From Rubrivivax sp. (GTDB lineage Bacteria; Pseudomonadota; Gammaproteobacteria; Burkholderiales; Burkholderiaceae_C): a DNA stretch of 64,000 bases. The stretch spans positions 1 through 64,000 of the forward strand of contig JADJYX010000042.1 of assembly GCA_016719535.1 (NCBI GenBank), read 5' to 3'. Positions 33,406 through 44,232 of the stretch are shown here, piece after piece. The translations under genes and the position numbers were made by a program. The first letter of the stretch is position 1, and the number at the start of each line of letters is the position of its first letter. The notes under the pieces are model-generated. The model made no database searches, was not told where the DNA came from, and saw only the letters and a list, made by a program, of their open reading frames with translations.

Positions 33406-33460
33406 CAGATGCGGCAGAGGCGTGCAACCCGGCAGGGCGCCACCATGGTGGCCTCGCGGT

Positions 33461-33553
33461 GGGGAGTATCGGCTGGGGGCTCATACGGGAATCGCAGGGG
33501 AGCCGGCGCGCAGCGCCGGCCGCTCCCGCATGAGCCCCCAGCCGATACTCCCC
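33461..33553. repeat. 93-base hairpin with perfect 24-bp outer stem
   Basis: Arms 33461-33484 and 33530-33553 are perfectly complementary. Inside, CGGGA/TCCCG and a perfect 8-bp stem (GCCGGCGC, 33502-33509; GCGCCGGC, 33513-33520) extend the structure. It lies 36 bases after the permease stop in the transcribed direction. It could attenuate or terminate transcription before phnW, or stabilise the upstream mRNA. Confidence 0.85.
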
Positions 33554-33588
33554 GCCGCGAAGCGCAGGCACTGGCATGCGGATTGACT

Positions 33589-35301
33589 TCACGCCTTCCA
33601 CGCCTGCGTCCTCTTCTCGATCCACAGCGCCAGCAGCCAGAACACGAAGGTGGCCACCGCCGACGCCACCAGGATCATGATCGCGCAGGCCGCGGCGGCG
33701 CCGATCTCTCCGGCCTCGTCGAGGTTGAGGATGGCGATCGAGGCCACCTTGGTCTCGGGCGAATAGAGGAAGACCACCGCCGAGATCGTCGTCATCGCAT
33801 TGACGAAGAAGTAGCGCGCGATGTCCACCAGCGTCGGTGTGCAGATGGGCAGCGTGACGCGCCAGAAGGTCTTGTAGAACGGCACCTTGAGGCTGGCGCT
33901 GACGGCCTCGAATTCGGCGTCGAGCGACTTCAGTGCCGTCACCGCCGTCAGGTGGCCGGTGGTGTAGAAGTGGACGATGCTGCACAGGGTGAGCAGCGTC
34001 ATCGTGTGGTACAGGCCGTTCAAGGGGTTGGACGGCTCGTTGAAGAAGAAGATGTAGCCCAGGCCCAGCACCAGCCCGGGCACGGCCATCGGCAGCAGGG
34101 CCAGCATGCGCACCGCACTGCCCAGCGGCCCCGGCACGCGCGTCTTCTCCAGCAGGTAGGCGCCGACGAAGACCAGCGCGGTGCCGAAGACCGCGGTGCC
34201 GGCGGCCATGCGCAGGCTGTTGACGAAGCCCTCGCCGACCTCGGCGTCGAACAGGCCCATCGTGTAGTGGCGCAGGCTGGGCGTCAGGTTGTAGGGCCAG
34301 AAGCTGGCGAAGGACGCGAACACCGCCATGCCCAGCATCGCCAGCATCAGCGCGGCGATCAGCACGCAGTAGGCCGCCAGCAAGCCGTCGCGCCAGGGCG
34401 AGCGGCGCGGCCGGTAGGGCACGGCGCGGGCGGTGAGCATCGCCGTCTGCCTGCGCGCCACGAAGTGGTCGACCGCGAACGTCAGCACCGCCGGTGCCAG
34501 CAGCAGCAGTGCCACCACCGCGCCGCGCTGGAAGTCCTGCTGGCCGATCACCAGCTTGAAGACATCGGTGGCCAGCACGTTGAAGCTGCCGCCGATCACC
34601 TTGGGGATGCCGAAGTCGGTGATGACGAGCGTGAAGACCACCAGGCTGGCGCTGATGAGGCCGTATCTGGCGCCGGGCAGCGTGATGGTCCAGAAGGCGC
34701 GCAGCCGGCTCGTGCCGAGCGCGTCGGCCGCCTCGTACAGGCGGCCGTCGGCGGCGGTGAGCGCCGTCACCAGGATCATCAGCGCATGCGGAAAGACCGC
34801 AAACCACTCGGCCATCACGATGCCCGGCGCGCCGTAGATCTGCTCGATGCCCAGCGCCGTCAGCCAGGCTTTCAGCACACCCTGGTTGCCGAACCAGTAG
34901 ATCAGCGAGATCGCCGACAACAGGCTGGGCGCCAGCAGCGGGATCAGCGTGATGCCGCGAAACAGCGGCTTCAGGCGCATGCGGCTGCGCGTCAGCGCGT
35001 AGGCTGCCATGAAGGCCGTGGGCACCGCCAGCAGCGTCACCAGGGCCGACACCCAGACGCTGTTCCACAGCGACTCCAGCAGCGCCGGCGTCTGCGCATA
35101 GGCGACAAAGTTGCGCAGCCAGACGAAGCGGCCCTGGTTGTCCTGCAGCGCCTGCAGCCCGATGGCCAGCAGCGGCAGCGCCAGGAAGGCCACCAGCAGC
35201 AGCGCGACCAGCGTGATGGCGAGGGCGGCGACACGGTCGCCGGCGGTGGCGCGCAGTCTTGCCGGGCCGGGGCCGGCGGCAGCGATGGCGGCGGTAGGCA
35301 T
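33589..35301 (-). CDS. 2-aminoethylphosphonate ABC transporter, fused permease (PhnU2-like)
   Basis: 570 residues from ATG at 35301. Two homologous permease halves, each about six helices, each with an EAA-type cytoplasmic loop: EAADALGTSRLRAFWTITLPGAR in half one and FEAVSASLKVPFYKTFWRVTLP in half two. This duplicated layout (~550-570 residues) is that of the putative AEP permeases found with PhnW/PhnA loci. It forms the inner-membrane channel for the ATPase and binding protein encoded immediately upstream (7-base gap). The adjacent order of binding protein, ATPase, permease and transaminase on one strand supports the assignment. Confidence 0.92.
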   Translation of the reverse strand: MPTAAIAAAGPGPARLRATAGDRVAALAITLVALLLVAFLALPLLAIGLQALQDNQGRFVWLRNFVAYAQTPALLESLWNSVWVSALVTLLAVPTAFMAAYALTRSRMRLKPLFRGITLIPLLAPSLLSAISLIYWFGNQGVLKAWLTALGIEQIYGAPGIVMAEWFAVFPHALMILVTALTAADGRLYEAADALGTSRLRAFWTITLPGARYGLISASLVVFTLVITDFGIPKVIGGSFNVLATDVFKLVIGQQDFQRGAVVALLLLAPAVLTFAVDHFVARRQTAMLTARAVPYRPRRSPWRDGLLAAYCVLIAALMLAMLGMAVFASFASFWPYNLTPSLRHYTMGLFDAEVGEGFVNSLRMAAGTAVFGTALVFVGAYLLEKTRVPGPLGSAVRMLALLPMAVPGLVLGLGYIFFFNEPSNPLNGLYHTMTLLTLCSIVHFYTTGHLTAVTALKSLDAEFEAVSASLKVPFYKTFWRVTLPICTPTLVDIARYFFVNAMTTISAVVFLYSPETKVASIAILNLDEAGEIGAAAACAIMILVASAVATFVFWLLALWIEKRTQAWKA

Positions 35302-35308
35302 CGCGGGC

Positions 35309-36370
35309 CTATGCGAACAGCCGCATGCGCTCGGGCAGCAGCCGCAGCGGCAGCTGCCCGCCGACCTCCAGCGCATGCTCGGCCAGGAAGTTGAGCGACA
35401 GGTAGACGGTGAGCTTGTGCTCGCCGAGCGCAGGGCTCGCCACGCGCACCAGGCAGTACGAACCCAGGAACTCGACCTTGTCGATGGTGGCGGTGAAGAC
35501 GTTGTCGTCACCCGCCGAGATCGGCCGCGCCAGCACGTCCTCGGGCCGCAGGTAGAGCTTGACCGCCGCACCGGGGGGCGCGTCGTGCGCACAGGTGAAC
35601 GAGGTCGCTCCGATGCGCACGCGGCCCGCCGCCTCGGCGGTGGCCGGCACCACGTTGATGCGGCCGACGAAGTCGGCCACGAAGGGCGACGCCGGCTCGC
35701 GGTAGACCTGCATCGGCGAGCCCACCTGCTCGATGCGGCCGTGGTTCATCACCACGATGCGGTCGGCCACCGACAGCGCCTCTTCCTGGTCGTGCGTGAC
35801 CATGATGGTCGTCACGCCCAGCTTGCGCTGCAGGCTGCGGATCTCGCCGCGCAGGTGCACGCGCACGATGGCGTCCAGCGCCGACAGCGGCTCGTCCAGC
35901 AGCAGCAGCGCCGGCGACGTGGCCAGCGCGCGGGCCAGCGCGATGCGCTGCTGCTGGCCGCCCGAGAGCTGCGCGGGGTATTTGTCCTCGCTGCCCGGCA
36001 GGCCCACCAGCTTGACCAGCTCGGTCACCCGCGCGCGCGCTTCGGCGCGCGGCATCTTGCGGTTGACCAGGCCGTAGGCCACGTTGTCGGCCACCGTCAG
36101 GTTGGGGAAGAGGGCGTACGACTGGAAGACGATGCCGTAGTCGCGCTGCGCCGGCGGCAGCAGCGAGACGTCGCGCCCGCCCTGCGCGATGCGGCCGGCG
36201 CTCTGCACCTCCAGCCCGGCGATGATGCGCAGCAGCGTTGTCTTGCCGCAGCCCGACGGGCCGAGAAAGCAGACGAACTCGCCGCGGTCGACATCGAGGT
36301 CGACGTTCTCGAGCGCCGTGAAGCTGCCGAAGGTCTTGCGGACGCCGCGGAGCTCGAGGAACGTCGTCAC
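35309..36370 (-). CDS. 2-aminoethylphosphonate ABC transporter, ATP-binding protein
   Basis: 353 residues from GTG at 36370, seven bases after the binding-protein stop. ABC domain: Walker A GPSGCGKTTL, Q-loop VFQSYALFPNLTV, signature QLSGGQQQRIALARAL, Walker B LLLLDEPLSALDA, switch His in VTHDQEEAL. The C-terminal ~110 residues form a TOBE-type OB domain (VKLYLRPEDVLARP, VEFLGSYCLVRVA), as in spermidine/Fe/phosphonate importers. It energises import from the cytoplasmic face. An upstream ATG in the same frame lies inside the preceding gene and is not used here. Confidence 0.93.
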   Translation of the reverse strand: MTTFLELRGVRKTFGSFTALENVDLDVDRGEFVCFLGPSGCGKTTLLRIIAGLEVQSAGRIAQGGRDVSLLPPAQRDYGIVFQSYALFPNLTVADNVAYGLVNRKMPRAEARARVTELVKLVGLPGSEDKYPAQLSGGQQQRIALARALATSPALLLLDEPLSALDAIVRVHLRGEIRSLQRKLGVTTIMVTHDQEEALSVADRIVVMNHGRIEQVGSPMQVYREPASPFVADFVGRINVVPATAEAAGRVRIGATSFTCAHDAPPGAAVKLYLRPEDVLARPISAGDDNVFTATIDKVEFLGSYCLVRVASPALGEHKLTVYLSLNFLAEHALEVGGQLPLRLLPERMRLFA

Positions 36371-36377
36371 AGCCCGG

Positions 36378-37415
36378 TCAGCGCTTTTCCGACTTGGCGT
36401 TGTAGCGCCGGGTCCATTCGGCCAGGATGCGCTCGCGGTTCTCGGCCGCCCAGGCAAAGTCCATCTTCACCAGCCGCGCCTCGTAGTCCTTGGGCACGTT
36501 GGCCAGCGGTGCCGCCACGCCGGGCTGCGCGGTGATGGCGAAATTCTTGCCGTACAGCAGCATGGCGTCCTTGCTGCTGGCCCAGTCGGCGAGCTTCTTC
36601 GCCGCATCGAGCTTCTTCGTGCCCTTGTGGATGGCGAAGGCCTCCAGGTCCCAGCCCAGGCCCTCCTTCGGGAAGACGAGGTCGATCGGCGCGCCCTTGG
36701 CCTTGTTGGCATTGGCGCGGTATTCGAAGCTGATGCCGACCACGAACTCGCCGCTGGCGGCCATGTTGCAGGGCTTGGAGCCGCTGTGCGTGTACTGCGC
36801 GATGTTCTCGTGCAGCGCGTCCATGTACTTCCAGCCGCCGCCCTTGCCGTTGTCGTCGCCGAACAGCGTCAGCCAGGCGGTGACGTCGAAGAAGCCGGTG
36901 CCGCTGCTGGCCGGGTTGGGCATCACGACCTGGCCCTTGTAGACGGGCTTGGTCAGGTCCTTCCAGGTCTCGGGCTTGGGGATGTTGCGCTTGCCCGCCT
37001 CGATGGTGTTGAAGCACACCGTGGCGCCCCAGACGTCCATGCCGAACCAGGCGGGCGGGTTCTTCTTGTCCCGGTACTGGCTCATGATGGCGTCGAGGTT
37101 GATCGGGCGGTAGGGCTCGAGCATGCCCTGCTTGTCCAGCAGCGCCAGGCTCGAGGCCGCCACGCCCATCACCACGTCGGCCTGCGGGTTGGCCTTCTCG
37201 GCCAGCAGCTTGGCGGTGATGACGCCGGTGCTGTCGCGCACCCATTTCAGGTCGATATCGGGGTGGACCTTGTTGAAACCCTCCTGATAGGCCTTGAGCT
37301 GGTCGGTCTCGAGCGCGGTATAGACCAGCAGCTGGGTCTTCTGGGCGGCGGCGCCACCGGCAGCCAGTGCCAGGGCCAGGCTGGCGACGAGGGTGGAAAG
37401 ACGGGGCAACGGCAT
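36378..37415 (-). CDS. 2-aminoethylphosphonate ABC transporter, periplasmic binding protein
   Basis: 345 residues from ATG at 37415, with AAGGAG just upstream. Signal peptide about 1-25, cleavage near GGAAA|QKTQLLVYT. The mature protein starts with TQLLVYTALETDQLKAYQEGF and contains DVVMGVAASSLALLDKQG, WFGMDVWGATVCFN and GWKYMDALHENIAQYTHSGS, the arrangement of class II iron/AEP-type binding proteins. It delivers phosphonate to the fused permease. It is the first gene of the minus-strand unit and is divergent from the GntR regulator, with a 200-base gap that holds promoter-like elements in both directions. Confidence 0.92.
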   Translation of the reverse strand: MPLPRLSTLVASLALALAAGGAAAQKTQLLVYTALETDQLKAYQEGFNKVHPDIDLKWVRDSTGVITAKLLAEKANPQADVVMGVAASSLALLDKQGMLEPYRPINLDAIMSQYRDKKNPPAWFGMDVWGATVCFNTIEAGKRNIPKPETWKDLTKPVYKGQVVMPNPASSGTGFFDVTAWLTLFGDDNGKGGGWKYMDALHENIAQYTHSGSKPCNMAASGEFVVGISFEYRANANKAKGAPIDLVFPKEGLGWDLEAFAIHKGTKKLDAAKKLADWASSKDAMLLYGKNFAITAQPGVAAPLANVPKDYEARLVKMDFAWAAENRERILAEWTRRYNAKSEKR

Positions 37416-37557
37416 GACGGCTCCTTGGGTCAAAGCGCAGGACAAAAACCAGCTAGCGTGCGATGGGCCCGTGACACCTTCGTGACCGCATCGCAACGGG
37501 TCGATGCACGGCGACGGCGCGGCAGGATCGCGGCATCTTGCAAGCCGCCCGCGCCGG

Positions 37558-37609
37558 TGTCAACGGTATCTGGTCGATTGTTGACAATCTGCAGCGGCGC
37601 GGCTCCAAT
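37558..37609. promoter_or_regulatory. Divergent promoter/operator of the phosphonate locus
   Basis: TGTCAAC (37558-37564) and GTTGACA (37580-37586) are inverted copies. Rightward, TTGACA at 37581-37586 is 17 bases from TCCAAT at 37604-37609. Leftward, TTGACA (37563-37558) is 17 bases from a weaker CAAGAT (37540-37535). GATTGT-TG-ACAATC (37576-37589) is a GntR/FCD-like palindrome over the rightward -35. All functions are inferred. Confidence 0.6.
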
Positions 37610-37615
37610 GCGTGC

Positions 37616-39638
<2,023 letters not shown>

Positions 39639-39648
39639 GGAACCGCCC

Positions 39649-41082
39649 ATGCTGATCGAGTCCCTGCGCATCGCCGGCGAGAAGGTCGGCGCCGACCGCG
39701 GTGGCGACCGCGTCATCACCGTGCGCAACCCCTTCACGCGCGACGTGGTGGGCACCGTGCCCAAGGCCACGCTGGGCGAGGTGGCCCGCGCCTTCGAGAT
39801 CGGCCAGGCCTACAAGGCGCGGCTGTCGCGCTTCGAGCGCGCCAACATCCTCAACAAGGCCGCGGCCCTGGTGCGCGGGCGCAGCGCCGAGGTCGCCGCA
39901 TTGATCACCGCCGAGTCGGGCCTGTGCCTGAAGGACAGCCTGTACGAGGCCGGCCGCGTGGCCGATGTGCTGATGTTCGGCGCCAGCGAATGCCTGAAGG
40001 ACGACGCCCAGGTCTTCAGCTGCGACATCACGCCGCATGGCCGCAGGCGCCGCGTCTATACGCAGCGTGACCCGCTGCTGGGCGTGATCAGCGCCATCAC
40101 GCCCTTCAACCACCCGATGAACCAGGTGGCGCACAAGGTCGTGCCCAGCATCGCCACCAACAACCGCATGGTGCTCAAGCCGTCGGAGAAGGTGCCGCTG
40201 TCGGCGCTGAGGTTCGCCGACATCCTGTACGAGGCAGGGCTGCCGCCCGAGATGCTGAGCGTGGTCACCGGCGACCCGCGCGAGATCGCCGACGAACTGA
40301 TCACGCACCCGGCGGTGGACCTGGTCACCTTCACCGGCGGCGTGGCCATCGGCAAGCACATCGCCAGCCGCGCCGGCTACCGCCGCATGGTGCTCGAGCT
40401 GGGCGGCAACGACCCCATCATCGTGATGGACGACGCCGACCTCGACGAGGCCAGCACGCTGGCGGTGCAGGGTTCGTACAAGAATTCCGGCCAGCGCTGC
40501 ACCGCCGTCAAGCGCATGCTGGTGCACCAGGCCGTGGTCGGGCGCTTCACCGACCTGGTGGTCGACAAGACGCGCGCCTGGCGGCACGGCGACCCCGCCG
40601 ACGCGAAGACCGAGATGGGCACGGTGATCGACGAGGCGGCGGCCAGGCTGTTCGAGGCCCGCGTCGCCGAAGCGGTGTCGCAGGGCGCGCGGCTGCTGGC
40701 CGGCCAGGTGCGCGACGGCGCGCTCTACGCGCCCACCGTGATCGACCAGGTGCGCCCCGAGATGACCGTGGTGCGCGAGGAGACCTTCGGCCCGGTGTCG
40801 CCCATCATCCCCTTCGGCTCGGTCGACGAGGCGATTCGCCTCAGCAACGGCACGGCCTATGGCTTGAGCTCGTCGCTGTGCACCAACCGGCTGGACGTCA
40901 TCACGCGTTTCGTCGACGAACTGCACGTGGGCACGGTCAACGTGCGCGAAGTGCCCGGCTACCGGCTCGAGCTCACGCCCTTCGGCGGCATCAAGGACTC
41001 GGGCCTGGGCTACAAGGAAGGTGTGCAGGAAGCGATGAAGAGCTTCACCAACACCAAGACCTATTCGCTGCCGTGGATCTGA
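39649..41082 (+). CDS. phnY: Phosphonoacetaldehyde dehydrogenase
   Basis: 477 residues from ATG at 39649, with GAGGA upstream. NAD-dependent aldehyde dehydrogenase: SAITPFNHPMNQVAHKVVPS, LKPSEKVPLSAL, FTGGVAIGKHIA, catalytic Glu in LELGGNDPIIVMDDADLD, catalytic Cys in YKNSGQRCTAVKRMLV. Genome context makes it the enzyme that oxidises phosphonoacetaldehyde (from PhnW) to phosphonoacetate (for PhnA); this PhnY is not the 2-oxoglutarate dioxygenase of the same name. NSGQRCTAVKR and the close spacing to phnA match phosphonate loci. It is followed eight bases later by the Na/Pi cotransporter gene. Confidence 0.92.
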   Translation: MLIESLRIAGEKVGADRGGDRVITVRNPFTRDVVGTVPKATLGEVARAFEIGQAYKARLSRFERANILNKAAALVRGRSAEVAALITAESGLCLKDSLYEAGRVADVLMFGASECLKDDAQVFSCDITPHGRRRRVYTQRDPLLGVISAITPFNHPMNQVAHKVVPSIATNNRMVLKPSEKVPLSALRFADILYEAGLPPEMLSVVTGDPREIADELITHPAVDLVTFTGGVAIGKHIASRAGYRRMVLELGGNDPIIVMDDADLDEASTLAVQGSYKNSGQRCTAVKRMLVHQAVVGRFTDLVVDKTRAWRHGDPADAKTEMGTVIDEAAARLFEARVAEAVSQGARLLAGQVRDGALYAPTVIDQVRPEMTVVREETFGPVSPIIPFGSVDEAIRLSNGTAYGLSSSLCTNRLDVITRFVDELHVGTVNVREVPGYRLELTPFGGIKDSGLGYKEGVQEAMKSFTNTKTYSLPWI

Positions 41083-41089
41083 CGACCGG

Positions 41090-42757
41090 GTGATCCACCT
41101 CCTCAACCTTCTCGCCGCCATCGCACTGCTGGTGTGGGGCACGCACATCGTGCGCACGGGCGTGCTGCGCGTCTTCGGCGAAAACCTGCGCCACGTGCTG
41201 TCGCGCAGCTTCGCCAACCGCTTCACCGCGGCCGCGGCGGGCCTGGGCGTGACCAGCCTGGTGCAGAGCAGCACGGCCACCTGCCTGATCGTCGCCAGCT
41301 TCGTCGGCACCGGGCTGGTGGGCACCGCCGCCGCGCTGGCGGTGATGCTGGGTGCCGATGTCGGCACCGCGCTGATGGTGGTGGTGTTCTCGTTCGACCT
41401 CTCGTGGCTGTCGCCCTTGCTGATCTTTCTCGGCGTCGTGCTCTTCGTCTCGCGCGAGAAGACCATGACCGGCCGCGTCGGCCGTGTCCTCATCGGGCTG
41501 GGCCTGATCACGCTGGCGCTGCAGCTCATCGTCGCCGCGACGCGACCGCTGACCGACGCGCCGGCGGTGCGCGCACTGCTGGTGGCGCTGCCCAACGAGG
41601 TGCTGCTGGACATCTTCGTCGGCGCCGTGCTGGCGGTGCTGAGCTATTCCAGCCTGGCCATCGTGCTGCTCACCGCCACGCTCGCCGCGCAGGGCCTGCT
41701 GCCGATCTCGGTCGCCTTCGGCCTGGTGCTGGGTGCCAATGTCGGCAGTGGCGTGCTGGCGATGCTGGTCACTGCCTCGGGCAAGGCCGAACTGCGGCGG
41801 CTGCCGCTGGGCAACCTCATCTTCAAGGCGGTGGGCGTGCTGCTGGCGGTGCCCTTCCTGGGCGAGGCCCGCCTGCTGCTGCAGAACCATGTCGGCGAGG
41901 TGCACCAGCAGGTGGTGCTGTTCCACCTGGGCTTCAACGTGCTGATGGCCATCACCTTCATCGGCTTCACCGGCCCGGTGGCGCGCATCGTCGAGCGCTG
42001 GCTGCCCAGGCCGACGGCGGGTGCCAATGGCGATCGGCCGCGCCACCTCGACCCGGTGGCGCTGGCCACGCCCAGCCTGGCCATCAGCTGCGCCGCGCGC
42101 GAGGCGCTGCACCAGGCCGACGTGGTGGAGACCATGCTGCGCGGCGTGCTGCCGGTGATGCGCGACAACGACCTCGACCTGGCCGAACGGCTGCGCCGCA
42201 TGGACGACACCGTCGACGAGCTCTATTCGGCGATCAAGTTCTACCTGACGCAGATCTCGCGCGAGGCGCTGTCCGAGCGCGAGGGCCGGCGCTGGACCGA
42301 CATCGTCAGCTTCACCATCAACATGGAGCAGATCGGTGACTGCATCGAGCGCGTGCTGCAGGACCTGGAGGACAAGAAGATCCGCAAGAACCGCAGCTTC
42401 AGCGACGCCGGCATGGCCGAGATCTGCCACCTGCACGAACGCCTGCTGTCCAACCTGCGCCTGGGCATGAGCGTCTTCCTCGACGGCCATGTGCGCGACG
42501 CGCAGAAGCTGCTGGAGGAGAAGGCGCGCTTTCGCGACCTCGAGCACGAATATGCCGCCAACCACATCGCGCGGCTGCAGGACAACAGCGCGCCCAGCAT
42601 CGAGACCAGCTCGCTGCACCTGGACCTGATCAGCGAATTGAAGCGCATCAACTCGCACATCTGCTCGATCGCCTACCCGATCCTGGAATCGGCCGGTGCT
42701 CTGGCCAATACCCGCATCCGCCATTCGCAACTGGCCGGCCTGGACGAACGGCCCTAG
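41090..42757 (+). CDS. Na+/phosphate cotransporter with PhoU-like domain
   Basis: 555 residues from GTG at 41090. Two NptA/SLC34-type repeats with the QSS motif in TSLVQSSTATCLIVASFVGTG and its counterpart in LAVLSYSSLAIVLLTATLAA, eight or more membrane helices, then a C-terminal helical PhoU-like region (about 350-545, AREALHQADVVETMLRGVL, TINMEQIGDCIERVL). The second repeat has YSS where the first has QSS. Homologues such as YjbB export phosphate when internal phosphate is high. In a phosphonate locus, this would relieve excess phosphate released by PhnA. The gene is tightly packed between phnY and the HD gene (3-base gap), so it is in the operon. Confidence 0.9.
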   Translation: MIHLLNLLAAIALLVWGTHIVRTGVLRVFGENLRHVLSRSFANRFTAAAAGLGVTSLVQSSTATCLIVASFVGTGLVGTAAALAVMLGADVGTALMVVVFSFDLSWLSPLLIFLGVVLFVSREKTMTGRVGRVLIGLGLITLALQLIVAATRPLTDAPAVRALLVALPNEVLLDIFVGAVLAVLSYSSLAIVLLTATLAAQGLLPISVAFGLVLGANVGSGVLAMLVTASGKAELRRLPLGNLIFKAVGVLLAVPFLGEARLLLQNHVGEVHQQVVLFHLGFNVLMAITFIGFTGPVARIVERWLPRPTAGANGDRPRHLDPVALATPSLAISCAAREALHQADVVETMLRGVLPVMRDNDLDLAERLRRMDDTVDELYSAIKFYLTQISREALSEREGRRWTDIVSFTINMEQIGDCIERVLQDLEDKKIRKNRSFSDAGMAEICHLHERLLSNLRLGMSVFLDGHVRDAQKLLEEKARFRDLEHEYAANHIARLQDNSAPSIETSSLHLDLISELKRINSHICSIAYPILESAGALANTRIRHSQLAGLDERP

Positions 42758-42760
42758 ACC

Positions 42761-43309
42761 ATGCTGAGCATCGACGACATCGAAGCGGTCTTCGCCCGCA
42801 GCGGCCATGAGCAGTACAGCGGCGAGCCGGTGACGCAGCTCGAACACGCGCTGCAGACCGCCGCGCTGGCCGAAGGCGATGGCGCCGACGACGCGCTGAT
42901 CACCGCCTGCCTGCTGCACGACCTGGGCCACCTGCTGCAGGATCTTGGCGAGACGCCCACGCTGCGTGGCGTGGACGATGTGCACCAGTACGCCGCCATC
43001 CCCTTCCTGCGCGGGCTGTTCCCCGAGCGCGTGCTCGGCGGCATCCAGCTGCATGTCGACGCCAAGCGCTACCTGTGCGCCACGCGGCCGGGCTACCACG
43101 AGGCGCTGTCCGACGACAGCCAGCGCAGCCTGGTGCTGCAGGGCGGCCCCTTCGACGAGGCACAGGCTGCCGCCTTCATCGCCCGCCCCGGCGCCGCCGA
43201 AGCGGTGCAGCTGCGCCTGTACGACGACCGCGCCAAGACGGCCGGCCTGGCCACGCCGCCGCTGGCGCACTACCTGGCCCGCGCCCGCCGCTGCGCCCTG
43301 ACCGGATGA
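42761..43309 (+). CDS. Phosphonate-locus HD-domain protein (PhnZ-like)
   Basis: 182 residues. HD-fold with His29, His53-Asp54, His75, His98 and Asp155/156. These positions follow the spacing of the diiron ligands of PhnZ, a mixed-valence diiron oxygenase that cleaves 2-amino-1-hydroxyethylphosphonate to glycine and phosphate. A Tyr19/Glu22 pair in YSGEPVTQLEHALQTA corresponds to the Tyr/Glu pair said to gate the PhnZ site. The partner 2-oxoglutarate hydroxylase is not in the window. It also matches the 'phosphonate degradation associated HDIG' family by context. An oxygenase role for a hydroxylated phosphonate is inferred; ligand equivalence is from memory of the PhnZ structure. Confidence 0.85.
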   Translation: MLSIDDIEAVFARSGHEQYSGEPVTQLEHALQTAALAEGDGADDALITACLLHDLGHLLQDLGETPTLRGVDDVHQYAAIPFLRGLFPERVLGGIQLHVDAKRYLCATRPGYHEALSDDSQRSLVLQGGPFDEAQAAAFIARPGAAEAVQLRLYDDRAKTAGLATPPLAHYLARARRCALTG

Positions 43310-44178
43310 CGCTCACCTGGCCGGTCGTGCTGGCCGTGCTGTGCGGCGCGGCGCTGCACGCGGGCTGGAATGCGCTCGTCAAATCGGCCGGCGACAAGAC
43401 CGTCGACACCGCGCTGGTGCACTTCCTGGGCGCGGGGGTGGCGCTGCCCTTTGCGTTGTGGGTCGGGCTGCCGCGGCCCGAGAGCTGGCCCTTCATCGCC
43501 GGCTCGCTGTTCATCCACATCGGCTACTACACCGCGCTGGCCGGTGCCTACCAGCATGGCGAGCTGGGGCTGACCTACCCGATCATGCGCGGTTTCGCGC
43601 CGCTGCTGGTGGCGCTGGGCAGCGCCACGGTGGTGGGCGAGTCGCCCTCGGCCGCGGCCTGGATCGGCATCCTCGGCATCACGCTGGGTGTGACCCTGGT
43701 GGGCCTGGCGCATCCGGGTGAGGCCCTGCACCACGGCAAGGCGCTGGCCTTCGCCTTCGCCAATGCGGCCATCATCGCCACCTACACCTTCGTCGACGGC
43801 CTGGGCGTGCGCACCGAGGTCGCGGTGGGCGGTGAGGTGATGCGTTATGTGCTGTGGCTGTTCGTGCTCGACGGCTTTCCGTATCCGCTGCTGGTGCTGC
43901 TGCGCCGCGGTCCGCAGGGCCGGCGCGACATCTGGGCCTATGCCAGGCAGCGCTGGCCGCTGGCGGCCATCGGCGGCACCGCATCGATCGGCAGTTATGC
44001 CATCGCACTGTGGGCGATGACGCGCGCGCCGGTGGCCAGCGTGGCCGCGCTGCGCGAGACCTCGGTGCTGTTTGCCACCGTGCTGGGCACCTGGATGCTG
44101 AAGGAAAGATTCGGCTGGCAGCGCGCCATCGGCACGGTGGTGATCGTCGGCGGCGTGATGGCGTTGCGGCTGGCTTGA
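43306..44178 (+). CDS. EamA/DMT-family transporter
   Basis: 290 residues from ATG at 43306, overlapping the HD gene stop as ATGA. Ten predicted membrane helices in two EamA repeats: VLAVLCGAALHAGWNALVKS at the start, YPIMRGFAPLLVALGSATVVGE closing repeat one, and RETSVLFATVLGTWMLKERF in repeat two. These proteins transport metabolites, often as exporters, across the inner membrane. Translational coupling to the PhnZ-like gene makes it the last member of the plus-strand phosphonate operon; it could export an amino-compound or move a phosphonate. A large palindromic repeat follows. Confidence 0.9.
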   Translation: MTLTWPVVLAVLCGAALHAGWNALVKSAGDKTVDTALVHFLGAGVALPFALWVGLPRPESWPFIAGSLFIHIGYYTALAGAYQHGELGLTYPIMRGFAPLLVALGSATVVGESPSAAAWIGILGITLGVTLVGLAHPGEALHHGKALAFAFANAAIIATYTFVDGLGVRTEVAVGGEVMRYVLWLFVLDGFPYPLLVLLRRGPQGRRDIWAYARQRWPLAAIGGTASIGSYAIALWAMTRAPVASVAALRETSVLFATVLGTWMLKERFGWQRAIGTVVIVGGVMALRLA

Positions 44179-44232
44179 GCCGCGGCTGACAGGTCGATGC
44201 CAGGGCGAGGCGACCGCAGTGTTGCGATTCGT

